Assembly: GCA_000146855.1 (NCBI GenBank)
Contig: GL405246.1
Span: 1,547,036 to 1,585,711, forward strand
DNA from: [Eubacterium] yurii subsp. margaretiae ATCC 43715
GTDB taxonomy: Bacteria; Bacillota; Clostridia; Peptostreptococcales; Filifactoraceae
Direction of reading: 5' to 3'
DNA length: 38,676 bases
The notes under the pieces are model-generated. The model was not told the DNA's origin and did not search any database. It was given only the letters and a program-made list of their open reading frames with translations. The translations under genes were made by a program, and so were the position numbers. Within the stretch, counting starts at the first letter, position 1. Every line of letters starts with the position of its first letter. Shown one piece after another: positions 17,109 to 27,790 of this stretch.

Positions 17109-17418
17109 ACGACAGTAGATATTTTACCATATTTTTAAATTTTTTCAAGTCCTAAATTAAAAATATTTATAATATTTTATCAATAAAATGAAAATTTTTA
17201 TTAAATCTCCTTACAAAATTGATAAATTTTTCTATTATTTCTGATAATTTAAAAAGAAGAATTCTATATTTTTCTTTTTAATTAAAGGCATTTCAACTAA
17301 AAATTATGATTCAAATTTTTATTTTCAAAAATTATTTCATTTATATTTTAAATTTAATTATTTAGGGTATATCAGAAAGGTATCAAACTTATTTGATTTA
17401 TTAGTTGAGGTGAGTTTT
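17109..17418. other. Divergent intergenic region between tRNA-Leu and the stress protein gene
   Basis: There is no gene in this very AT-rich stretch. It holds the tRNA-Leu promoter at the left end and must contain the plus-strand promoter of the universal stress protein gene, which I cannot place with confidence. The stress gene's GAGGTG ribosome binding site is at 17406-17411. Confidence 0.6.
17121..17148 (-). promoter_or_regulatory. Promoter of tRNA-Leu
   Basis: On the minus strand TTGAAA (17148 to 17143) and TAAAAT (17126 to 17121) are 16 bases apart, with TGG just before the -10. The predicted start is a few bases before the tRNA 5' end at 17108. Confidence 0.6.
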
Positions 17419-17832
17419 ATGAAAAAGATTCTCGTTCCACTGGACGGTTCCAAATATTCTTTTAAAGCTCTCGAAAAGGCAAGGATGTTTTGCGAAAAAT
17501 TTGGAAGTGAGTTAATAGTTATGACAGTAGTTTCAGACATAGTTGCTCTAAATGTGGATTATAAGATTGATATAATCAGTCAAAATATAGCATCTGCTGA
17601 ACAAATGTTAAAACAGGTAGAGCTAGATTTTAAGGATTCAAACATTAAATTGACTACCTTATATAAGGTAGGAGATATTACAAGGGAGATAGTAGAACAG
17701 GCTGAAAAAAACGACGTAGACTTAATTGTCATGGGTAGTCGTGGTCTTGGAGTACTCTCAAGGACATTCTTAGGTAGTATATCTCACAAGGTGTTAAACA
17801 ATACAGACAAATCAGTTTTAGTCGTAAAATAA
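17419..17832 (+). CDS. Universal stress protein (UspA family)
   Basis: This 137-residue protein is a single UspA domain. It has the N-terminal strand and loop ILVPLDGSKYSFKALEKA, and the C-terminal ATP-binding motif GSRGLGVLSRTFLGSISHKV of the type G-x2-G-x9-G(S/T). It probably binds ATP and acts in stress survival, but the precise role cannot be read from sequence. I chose the ATG at 17419, with GAGGTG about 7 bases upstream, over the GTG three codons earlier that overlaps this site. It stands 98 bases before gap on the same strand and could be cotranscribed with it. Confidence 0.92.
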   Translation: MKKILVPLDGSKYSFKALEKARMFCEKFGSELIVMTVVSDIVALNVDYKIDIISQNIASAEQMLKQVELDFKDSNIKLTTLYKVGDITREIVEQAEKNDVDLIVMGSRGLGVLSRTFLGSISHKVLNNTDKSVLVVK

Positions 17833-17903
17833 CTTTTCAACTTGATAAGTTTTGATGTTCATCAGTTATTTTCTGCTTATAGCAGTTGATATAGTATTAT
17901 TAA

Positions 17904-18923
<1,020 letters not shown>

Positions 18924-19310
18924 TTCTAAAGGCAATTAGTCATATCTAAAATATAATTAATTGCAAATTTAGCACTTAAATACAATTTAATAGGTAAACT
19001 GTATTTAAGTGCTTTTATTTTGTATTCAAACCATATTACTTATATCCATTCTTAATTTTTGATATTTTATTAGTAAATATTACTTTTATAGAATTTAAAA
19101 AATTATAACTAAAATACTGATAAATAGTTGCAAAAATCTATTGTCGATTAAGTTTTTGTATGATAATGTCATGAAAAATGACTATATGAAATTATAAGAG
19201 TAATTAGTATTAAATATTTTTTCAATATTTATGTATTTAATATGCTTTAATATGCATGAAAGTACATTTGATTTAAGAATTGGTATAAAATATCGAAAAG
19301 GACTGATAGC
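18924..19310. other. Intergenic region between gap and pgk
   Basis: No gene is present. The region contains the gap terminator at 18971-19020 and then about 290 bases of AT-rich sequence that must hold the pgk promoter. An extended -10-like TGGTATAAA is at 19281-19289 but is rather close to the ribosome binding site. A direct repeat TTAATATGC occurs twice near 19238-19256. Confidence 0.5.
18971..19020 (+). terminator. Rho-independent terminator after gap
   Basis: A perfect 14-bp stem (AGCACTTAAATACA at 18971-18984 with its complement at 19000-19013) is followed by TTTATTTTG. It ends the uspA-gap transcript. Confidence 0.85.
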
Positions 19311-20497
19311 ATGGCAAAAAAATCTGTAAAAGACATAGATGTAAAAGGAAAAAAGTAATCGTTAGATGCGACTTCAATGTCCCTATGAAAGACGGAGTAA
19401 TCACAGATGATATAAGAATAGTAAGTGCACTCCCTACAATAAAGTATCTAATAGATAATAATGCTAAGGTGATATTGATGTCCCACCTTGGCAGACCTGA
19501 CAAATGCTACGATGCTAAATATTCACTAAAACCTGTAGCTGAAAGATTGTCAAAGCTTTTAAATCAAGATGTTGCTCTTGCTGAAGATGAAAATGTTGTA
19601 GGAGAAAATGCAAAAAAACTTGTATCACAAATGAAAGAAAAAGACGTAGTCTTGCTTGAAAATGTAAGATTTGTAGCAGGAGAAACTAAAAATGACTCAG
19701 GCTTTGCAAAGGAATTAGCTTCTTTGGCAGACATATTTGTAAATGATGCCTTTGGTACTGCACATAGAGCCCACTCATCTACTGCCGGAATAGCTGATTA
19801 CATTCCTGCTGTTATGGGATTTTTGATTGAAAAAGAGGTTTCTATAATGGGCAAAGCGCTTGAAAATCCTGAAAGACCTTTTGTAGCTGTGCTTGGTGGA
19901 GCAAAGGTTTCAGATAAGATATCTGTTATAGAAAATCTAATATCTAAGGTTGATACACTTATAATAGGTGGAGCAATGGCATATACATTTTTGAAATCTC
20001 AAGGCAAGAATGTAGGTACTTCAAGAGTTGAAGATGATAAGATAGATTTGGCAAAATCACTACTTGAAAAAGCTGAAAAAGCCAATGTGAAATTACTTCT
20101 TCCTATAGACCATGTTGTTGCAAAAGAATTTGACGAAAATGCAGAGTCTTTCAATACTGAAAATGAAAATATAGATGACGGATACATGGGACTTGATATA
20201 GGCGCTAAGACTGTAGAGCTTTATTGCAAGACTATAGCTGATGCAAAAACTGTAATCTGGAACGGCCCTATGGGAGTATTTGAAATGGCGAAGTTTGCTG
20301 TAGGTACAAAGGCTCTTGCAGAAGCACTTTCAAAAGCTAAATGCATATCAATCATAGGTGGTGGAGATTCAGCTGCCGCAGTTGAACAACTTGGATATGC
20401 TGATAAGATGACACATATATCTACAGGCGGTGGAGCCTCACTTGAATTTTTGGAAGGAAAGATACTTCCTGGAATAGATTGCTTACAAGATAAATAA
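19311..20497 (+). CDS. pgk: Phosphoglycerate kinase, reading frame interrupted near the N-terminus
   Basis: Pgk makes ATP from 1,3-bisphosphoglycerate. The expected ATG at 19311 has AAGGA 8 bases upstream and encodes [15 protein letters not shown], then meets TAA at 19356. The rest of Pgk continues in the -1 frame: [14 protein letters not shown], then [43 protein letters not shown] and [11 protein letters not shown], all intact to the end. One extra A in the run at 19349-19354 would restore a normal 395-residue enzyme. Starting at the internal ATG 19385 would lose the substrate-binding RCDFNVP. Causes could be a sequencing error, a real mutation, or -1 slippage at A AAA AAG. The downstream frame shows no other decay. 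Confidence 0.93.
19349..19358 (+). other. A AAA AAG slippery heptamer followed by stop at the pgk frameshift
   Basis: In the frame of the pgk start the codons read GGA AAA AAG TAA. This is the exact -1 slippery sequence used by E. coli dnaX, with a stop codon immediately after it. Slipping back by one base continues into GTA ATC GTT and the full Pgk sequence. I see no strong downstream stem-loop, and the only Shine-Dalgarno-like bases (AAAGGA) are too close to act as the usual stimulator, so an indel or read error remains likelier. Confidence 0.6.
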
Positions 20498-20550
20498 ACT
20501 AACAAAATATTAGTGTGAAAAAGTATTTCGGATTTACTTAGGAGAATAAG

Positions 20551-21297
20551 ATGAGAAAACCGATAATAGCGGGAAATTGGAAGATGAATTTGACAATCAA
20601 AGAAGCTGTCCAATTTGTCAGCGATGTAAAAGAAAAAGTAGGAAAAGAACATGTTGAAAGTGTGATATGTGCACCTTTTACATTTTTAAAAGATTTGAAA
20701 GAAGCTGTAAAAAATACAAATATTAAAATTGCAGCTCAAAATATGCACTTTGAAGACAGTGGAGCTTTCACAGGAGAGGTATCTGCTCCTATGCTAAAAG
20801 AAATAGGCGTAGACTACTGTGTAATAGGTCATAGTGAAAGAAGACAGTATTTTGCTGAAACTGATGAAACTGTCAACAAAAAAATAAAACAGGCTTTCAA
20901 ATACTCAATAGTGCCTATACTTTGTGTAGGTGAAACTCTAAGTCAAAGAGAAGAAGGTAAGACAAATGATGTAGTAAAAAATCAAGTTGTTTCTGACTTG
21001 GATGGACTTGACAAGGATCTTGCATCAAAGATGGTCATAGCTTATGAGCCTATATGGGCAATAGGTACAGGAAAGACAGCTACAAGTACACAAGCCAATG
21101 AAGTAATATCTTTTATAAGAAATACAGTAAAAGAACTATATGGTGAAGCTGTATCTGAAAGCATAAGAATACAATATGGCGGTAGCGTAAAACCTGACAA
21201 TGTAAGCCAAATAATGGCTGAAAGTGATATTGATGGTGCTTTGGTAGGTGGAGCATCACTAAAAGCTGATGATTTTGTTAAATTAGTCAATTTTTAA
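20551..21297 (+). CDS. tpiA: Triosephosphate isomerase
   Basis: TpiA interconverts dihydroxyacetone phosphate and glyceraldehyde-3-phosphate. The 248-residue TIM barrel has AGNWKMN with Lys11, the catalytic histidine in [11 protein letters not shown] (His94), the catalytic glutamate in [14 protein letters not shown] (Glu166), and phosphate-binding [11 protein letters not shown] and GALVGGASL. Every active-site element is present. It lies 53 bases after pgk and is surely in the same operon; AGGAG is 7 bases before the ATG. Confidence 0.98.
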   Translation: MRKPIIAGNWKMNLTIKEAVQFVSDVKEKVGKEHVESVICAPFTFLKDLKEAVKNTNIKIAAQNMHFEDSGAFTGEVSAPMLKEIGVDYCVIGHSERRQYFAETDETVNKKIKQAFKYSIVPILCVGETLSQREEGKTNDVVKNQVVSDLDGLDKDLASKMVIAYEPIWAIGTGKTATSTQANEVISFIRNTVKELYGEAVSESIRIQYGGSVKPDNVSQIMAESDIDGALVGGASLKADDFVKLVNF

Positions 21298-21421
21298 GTC
21301 TTGAAATTAGCAAGCATAAGTAATATATAATTACAACTTATTATTATTTAAATTTAATTAACAAAAATTTTAATATAATATACCAAAATATATTAAACAA
21401 ATAAATTTATAATTTAGTTAG

Positions 21422-22747
<1,326 letters not shown>

Positions 22748-22769
22748 TAGATTAATTTTTTTTGCTTAT

Positions 22770-22807
22770 AAAATATCTGTTGGGGGAAACTCTAACAGAT
22801 ATTTTTT
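22770..22807 (+). terminator. Rho-independent terminator after eno
   Basis: AAAATATCTGTT at 22770-22781 pairs perfectly with AACAGATATTTT at 22794-22805, and the U-run continues two bases beyond the stem. It ends the pgk-tpiA-eno transcript. Confidence 0.85.
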
Positions 22808-22811
22808 GTAT

Positions 22812-22856
22812 AAAAAAAGCTTATGAAAAATGAAGTATTCATTATCATAAGCTTTT
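22812..22856 (-). terminator. Terminator of the symporter gene
   Basis: On the minus strand AAAAGCTTATGA (22856 to 22845) pairs with TCATAAGCTTTT (22826 to 22815) and is followed by more U. It lies 30 bases after the symporter stop and directly abuts the eno terminator, so the two convergent genes each have their own hairpin. Confidence 0.8.
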
Positions 22857-22885
22857 ATAAGTTTATAGTATTAAAGTCCGGTCAA

Positions 22886-24055
22886 TTATTTTTGTTTTTT
22901 ATAAAGACCTGTAAGCATCAAGGCTATGGCTCCGTCACCTGTTACGTTACAAGCAGTACCGAAGCTGTCTTGAAGAGCAAATATAGTAAGCATTAGAGCT
23001 GTACCGCTTTGGTCAAATCCAAGCACTGAAATTATTATACCAAGTGATGCCATTACAGTACCTCCAGGAACTCCAGGTGCTCCTATCGCAAATATACCAA
23101 GAAGTAATATGAATACTACCATTGTTCCAACAGGTGGTATACTTCCTGTAAGTATCTTAGATACAGTCATAACGAAGAATACTTCTGTCAAAACTGAACC
23201 GCAAAGATGTATAGTTGCTCCTATAGGAACAGCAAAATCGACAATTTCCCTGTCAAGTACTGATGATTTTCTCGCACATTCAAGAGATACAGGTAGTGTC
23301 GCAGCAGAACTCATAGTACCTACCGCTGTAAGATAAGCAGGTCCATAGTGTTTTAATACTTCGAAAGGATTTGACTTTGATATTGTTCCTCCTATGCCAT
23401 ACAATACAGCAAGCCATATATAGTGCATTACTATAACTATGATTATCGCCTTTATAAATACAGGGAATTGGTGAATTATAGCTCCCTCGTATGCAAGAGT
23501 AGCAAAAGTTGATGCAACAAAGAAAGGAAGAATTGGAACTACTATTTTTTGTACGACAATCATCATTATATTGTTAAATTCTATAAATAGTTTTTCCATT
23601 AATTCAGACTTTGTCCATATTATTGCAAGCCCAAATATTATTGAAGTGACAAGAGCTGTCATAACAGGAAACATTGGTGGTATACTTAGCGAAAATAATA
23701 TATCTGGAAGCTCTTTTGTACCTGCAACATCTGATACTATATCCAGATTAGGTATTATTATATATCCTGCTATCATTGACATAAACGCTGCACCTATAGA
23801 TGAAACGTACGCTATTATCAAGGCTGTAGTCAAAAGTTTATTGGCATTTTGTTTAAGTCCTGTAATAGCAGGAGTAATAAAACCTACAATTACCAAAGGA
23901 ACCGCATAAAATATTATCTGTCCTAAGATTTGCTTAATTGACATAAATATCTGTATACTTTTCTCATCGCATTTAAGACCTATTAACAAACCTAGTATAA
24001 CTCCGGCGATTAATTTGACTATCAAATAATCTTTCTTTTCTTTTTGTTCACTCAT
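22886..24055 (-). CDS. Dicarboxylate/amino acid:cation symporter (DAACS family)
   Basis: The protein takes up acidic, neutral or hydroxy amino acids or dicarboxylates with sodium or protons. The 389-residue product is hydrophobic throughout and shows family signatures: the serine-rich loop TMSSAATLPVSLEC, the GAPGVPGGTVMASL loop, and DSFGTACNVTGDGAIAL in the last helix. I chose the ATG at 24055 (MSEQKEKKDY), with GGGGG about 9 bases upstream; a TTG five codons earlier is the alternative. The adjacent upstream gene on the same strand encodes a cysteine desulfidase-like enzyme, so serine/cysteine uptake is plausible. The exact substrate cannot be deduced. Confidence 0.92.
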   Translation of the reverse strand: MSEQKEKKDYLIVKLIAGVILGLLIGLKCDEKSIQIFMSIKQILGQIIFYAVPLVIVGFITPAITGLKQNANKLLTTALIIAYVSSIGAAFMSMIAGYIIIPNLDIVSDVAGTKELPDILFSLSIPPMFPVMTALVTSIIFGLAIIWTKSELMEKLFIEFNNIMMIVVQKIVVPILPFFVASTFATLAYEGAIIHQFPVFIKAIIIVIVMHYIWLAVLYGIGGTISKSNPFEVLKHYGPAYLTAVGTMSSAATLPVSLECARKSSVLDREIVDFAVPIGATIHLCGSVLTEVFFVMTVSKILTGSIPPVGTMVVFILLLGIFAIGAPGVPGGTVMASLGIIISVLGFDQSGTALMLTIFALQDSFGTACNVTGDGAIALMLTGLYKKQK

Positions 24056-24263
24056 TTTAAAAACCCCCAATATATTTTGTTCTTAGAATTATTTCATAAT
24101 ATTTGTAATTTATATTCCTATTATAAATCTGTTCTTACATTTACTTTAGCAGACATATAAAGTTCAATATAAAATCTCTTTTATTTCAATAAATTCAAAA
24201 TTATAAAATTATAAATATAGATATAATTATCAACAATTAATTTTAGCTATATTATTAATTAAG

Positions 24264-25544
24264 TTATTTAATCAGTTCAAGCAATACGTCATCAGAGTAC
24301 TTAAAGCCTTGATTGCAAAGTATCCCTACATTTTTTATCGTATTTTCCACGCTGTCAGATACTATGCCCACCTTATTTCTCACTATCACACCATTGAGAG
24401 CAAGATATGAGCTAACTACAGCCTCAGATGCACAAACTGAAAGTTTCAAAGAACAATTATCCTTTGCGCCGTCACATATCATACCTGTAAGATTGGCAAG
24501 CAGATTGTTGCAAGCACCCTTCATCTGTTCATTTGTACCATCAAGCATATATGTCATTCCTGCACATACTCCCACTCCTGCACCTATAGCACATCCGCAC
24601 ATTCCTGAGAGTTTTCCAGAATAGACTTTTACATACTTATTTATAAGATGAGCTAAAAATATCGCTCTTAGCATTTTCTCCTCATCTATATTCTCCTTTT
24701 GTGAAACCAAGTATATAGGTAGAATTACACCCAAGCCTTGATTACCACTACCACCGCTTGTCATGACTGGGAGATCCCCTCCTCCCATTCTCATGTCTGC
24801 AGCTGCAGAAGTGGCTATTCTTATTGTCGTTATAACATCATTTCCCATGATATTCTTATCTTGCAACGACTTTAAGGTCTTGCCTATATTTAATGCATAA
24901 TTGCTGTTTATAGCTTCATTAAATACATTCATATTCAGTTTTATTCCTTCTTTTATGTATTCAAGTTCAGCTATGTCCACGTCTTTTGCAATTTCTACCA
25001 AAATATCAAAGTCAAGACTCTTAATCAAATCTTCATCCATAGACGACGATGTATCGCATACATTTTTTTCAAGCAAGGTCTTGCCATTAACCTTTATGAG
25101 AACTACATTGGTATGACCTGCAGATATAACCACTTCAATAGTTTCATTGTCTGTAAAAACTTCAGATTTTATATATATGCTATGACAGTTTTCCTCTATC
25201 TCTTGACTAATATCTGCCTCATTTATAAAATTCAATGTTTTTTTCAAACTTTCTTCAGTAATATCTGACAATACCAAGAGATTTTTTTTGTCATCTCCAT
25301 TTAAAAGACCTAGGCAAAACGCCAATTTCAACCCCGATTTTCCATTGGTATGTGGCACCATAACCGACTTTCCGTTTTTGTATATGTTCTTACTTGTAGT
25401 AAGCACTATCTTATTTATACCGCCTGTTACATATTTTCTGCAAACACTACCTGCAAAAGCTATAGCAACAGGCTCGGTACAACCTATCGCCGGTTTGACA
25501 TCTTGATAGACAAGATCCAAGAGTTTTTTAGTCAACTCTTTCAT
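24264..25544 (-). CDS. cyuA: L-cysteine desulfidase / UPF0597 (YhaM/CyuA, CdsB) family protein
   Basis: Members of this iron-sulfur family degrade L-cysteine to pyruvate, ammonia and sulfide; some are annotated as serine dehydratase alpha-like proteins. The 426-residue product begins with the family motif VKPAIGCTEPVAIAFA (Cys22). Further conserved stretches are TSGGSGNQGLGVILPI and GMCGCAIGAGVG. Cysteines at 22, 316, 318, 357 and 364 are candidates for cluster binding. I chose the ATG at 25544 because AAAAGGAGGG lies 6 bases upstream; a TTG 54 bases farther out has none. The symporter gene follows 208 bases downstream on the same strand, suggesting a shared amino-acid catabolic role. Confidence 0.88.
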   Translation of the reverse strand: MKELTKKLLDLVYQDVKPAIGCTEPVAIAFAGSVCRKYVTGGINKIVLTTSKNIYKNGKSVMVPHTNGKSGLKLAFCLGLLNGDDKKNLLVLSDITEESLKKTLNFINEADISQEIEENCHSIYIKSEVFTDNETIEVVISAGHTNVVLIKVNGKTLLEKNVCDTSSSMDEDLIKSLDFDILVEIAKDVDIAELEYIKEGIKLNMNVFNEAINSNYALNIGKTLKSLQDKNIMGNDVITTIRIATSAAADMRMGGGDLPVMTSGGSGNQGLGVILPIYLVSQKENIDEEKMLRAIFLAHLINKYVKVYSGKLSGMCGCAIGAGVGVCAGMTYMLDGTNEQMKGACNNLLANLTGMICDGAKDNCSLKLSVCASEAVVSSYLALNGVIVRNKVGIVSDSVENTIKNVGILCNQGFKYSDDVLLELIK

Positions 25545-25707
25545 TTTAAACCCTCCTTTTTTATTCACAATTTCAACTACTGTAAGTATGAGATACAATC
25601 CCTACTTAACAATGGTTGAAAAAAATAATTTATATTATTATATTACAATATTTTTTCTAAAAAGAAAAGTAATTTTTTATTTTTTTACGTCTATTCCTAG
25701 TATTTTA

Positions 25708-26535
25708 CTATACATTGACAGTTCCTCTTGCCACTATCTCCACTTTTCCGTTTAAGTTGATGTCACTTATAACTCCATATTTAAGCCTTGTTTGGATACT
25801 AAGCACCCCACCAGGTTGAGATATGTCCAAATTTAGCTCCTTACTATAGATATATGAAAGAGCAGCCCCCACCGCAGAAGTACCTGAAGCACAACTTCTC
25901 TCCCAAAACAGACTGTCTGTCGCCTTCACATAAACAAGCGGAGTTAAATAATCTATATCAAAATCATAAAACATTATTCCAAAAGCATCATAGTTTTCAC
26001 TATCTATATAGTTTTTAATAAGATTAAATATCTGATTTTTATCTTCCACTGTCTTTACATCTATTATAAAATGAGAAATACCGTCAAAATCAACCCTGTA
26101 CAATTTATACTTATCATCAAGTAGAAGTTCTGTAGGCATTTCACTTGGAAGAGGCATTGCTATCTTAGACATATAGGTAAAATCATCCAACTTTTGTACA
26201 GTGCATCTCAGCACTTTTTCAAGTCCTGAAGTTTCGACATCTACATAGTAGTTATCACCAATATTTCTGATACTCTTATGATCGTAGTGAACAAGGAGAG
26301 CCGCAAGAGACCTTGTGGCATTACCACAAAACTCTCCACCCATCATCTGTAGCCTTACAGCAATATTATCGTCATCAGTTTTCATCTTTTCAACAAATCC
26401 CACCTGCTCTGCATACAAATTGCTATAATCCATTAGTTTCTTTGCAATTTCTATATGCTTGGCTTTCTCAACCTCATCTAAAATAAAAACTGTCATATTT
26501 TCTACCGGATTCACCTTTACAAATTCCAGTTGCAC
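25708..26535 (-). CDS. DapF-fold amino-acid racemase/epimerase (CntK-like)
   Basis: This 275-residue protein belongs to the diaminopimelate epimerase superfamily, which uses two cysteines as acid and base. Both are present: Cys70 in MMGGEFCGNATRSLA and Cys215 in ERSCASGTSAVGAAL. The sequence looks more like CntK-type histidine racemases than true DapF, which lies with lysine-synthesis genes and has different flanking motifs. No lysine-synthesis or metallophore genes are nearby, so the substrate is unknown. Translation starts at GTG 26535, with GAGGAGGAG 6 bases upstream. It is probably monocistronic. Confidence 0.82.
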   Translation of the reverse strand: MQLEFVKVNPVENMTVFILDEVEKAKHIEIAKKLMDYSNLYAEQVGFVEKMKTDDDNIAVRLQMMGGEFCGNATRSLAALLVHYDHKSIRNIGDNYYVDVETSGLEKVLRCTVQKLDDFTYMSKIAMPLPSEMPTELLLDDKYKLYRVDFDGISHFIIDVKTVEDKNQIFNLIKNYIDSENYDAFGIMFYDFDIDYLTPLVYVKATDSLFWERSCASGTSAVGAALSYIYSKELNLDISQPGGVLSIQTRLKYGVISDINLNGKVEIVARGTVNV

Positions 26536-26658
26536 AATGCTCTCCTCCTCTGTTTAAATATTATTCTCTATATTATACTAATACTCATTAGATTAATGGA
26601 AAATTCTTTCTTTAATAATTTCGCAATTACAGTTAGATTAGGAATATAAACATTAGCA

Positions 26659-27609
26659 TTAGTTATCGCCCTGCTCATCATTTTGTTGTTCTTCTACAAC
26701 TTGAGAGTACTCCTGTCCCTGTGATTCTTGATTGTCAAAAGCATCTTGACTTACTTCGTCATTTTTCAATACTTCTTCAGATCTTTCATCATCGTTTTCA
26801 AATGGTTCTTCCTCAACCACTCCACCATTTTTCTTTACTTCATCAACCAATATATCTATGATGTTAAAAGGAAACTCTCCCTTTTCAACATAGGTAAAAT
26901 ACGTGTTTAATATCATCTGATTATCTGTAGTATCAACTATCTCGATATTCCCTGTCTGTATATCATAGCCTGCGCTTATATTACTCCATTTGTAAAGTTC
27001 GTCATCATATTTGAGTCCGTCCTTACAGATAAAAAATTGATTGGCAAAATTCAAATTCTTTGCCATTCCCTTGGTATTGAATACCTTGAAAACTGTCTGT
27101 TGTCTACCGCTCATTATACCAAATCCAACCTCATATCCATGCTTTACCTTTTCGATTGTATCATCGGTAAAGGTAGCGATATAGTCTTTTTGGAATATGT
27201 CTACAAAGTCTTCTCCTACATACGAAACATCAAATATAAACTTGTCTTGATTCATCTTTTCCACAATGAGTGACTTCATCTTATTATCTGATGCAGGAGC
27301 GAAATAGTAAGTCGCTATCTCATTATACATTATTGAAGTCTTTTTTCTCTTCATAAATATACCTTTTTCATAAAGTGAAATTGGAATATTTATACTAAAT
27401 TTGATGTAAAAAACTACTAGTAATGCAATATCTACTAGAATAAAAATATAAACTGTATACTGTGCATAATTAGTCACATCAGAAGTTAATTTTTTGAAAA
27501 ATATCAGGTACTGCACCACAAAGGCAAAAAAGGCAAAAAGCACTATTAACAACCAGCTCCCGATAATTGACGAAAATTTCAATCCTATTTTTTTTCTAAG
27601 CTGCCCCAT
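26659..27609 (-). CDS. Two-TM membrane protein with acidic C-terminal tail, unknown function
   Basis: I do not recognise this protein. Its 316 residues contain a Lys/Arg-rich N-terminus, two membrane helices at about 15-38 and 50-70, a soluble beta-rich middle part, and a low-complexity tail from about 265 rich in Glu, Asp, Gln and Asn. The stretch LYEKGIFMKRKKTSIMYNEI resembles the start of bacterial PH-like domains (Gly-Ile strand followed by a predicted W/Y-x-E-I strand), but this is only a by-eye suggestion. A clear AAGGAG site precedes the ATG. Neighbours give no functional hint. Confidence 0.75.
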   Translation of the reverse strand: MGQLRKKIGLKFSSIIGSWLLIVLFAFFAFVVQYLIFFKKLTSDVTNYAQYTVYIFILVDIALLVVFYIKFSINIPISLYEKGIFMKRKKTSIMYNEIATYYFAPASDNKMKSLIVEKMNQDKFIFDVSYVGEDFVDIFQKDYIATFTDDTIEKVKHGYEVGFGIMSGRQQTVFKVFNTKGMAKNLNFANQFFICKDGLKYDDELYKWSNISAGYDIQTGNIEIVDTTDNQMILNTYFTYVEKGEFPFNIIDILVDEVKKNGGVVEEEPFENDDERSEEVLKNDEVSQDAFDNQESQGQEYSQVVEEQQNDEQGDN

Positions 27610-27790
27610 AAAATCTCCTTAATACTTATAAACTAATAACTAATACTGATATTTGTCTTATTATCAAAACAATTTACATAAATAATTTTACTAATCTTTG
27701 AATTATTAAAAATTAATTTTTCCATTATTTTATCAGTATTTAGTTTAAAACTTAAATTTTAATACTTGCAATTATAATTTTATCATTTTT

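Noticed and set aside
16957..17148. Small minus-strand reading frame of 63 codons
   Set aside because: It runs straight through the tRNA-Leu gene, its promoter and its terminator; an accidental frame.
20221..20652. 143-codon minus-strand frame over the pgk/tpiA junction
   Set aside because: Antisense shadow of two clearly conserved genes; no ribosome binding site or family resemblance.
24313..24624. 103-codon plus-strand frame
   Set aside because: Antisense shadow of the cysteine desulfidase-like gene.
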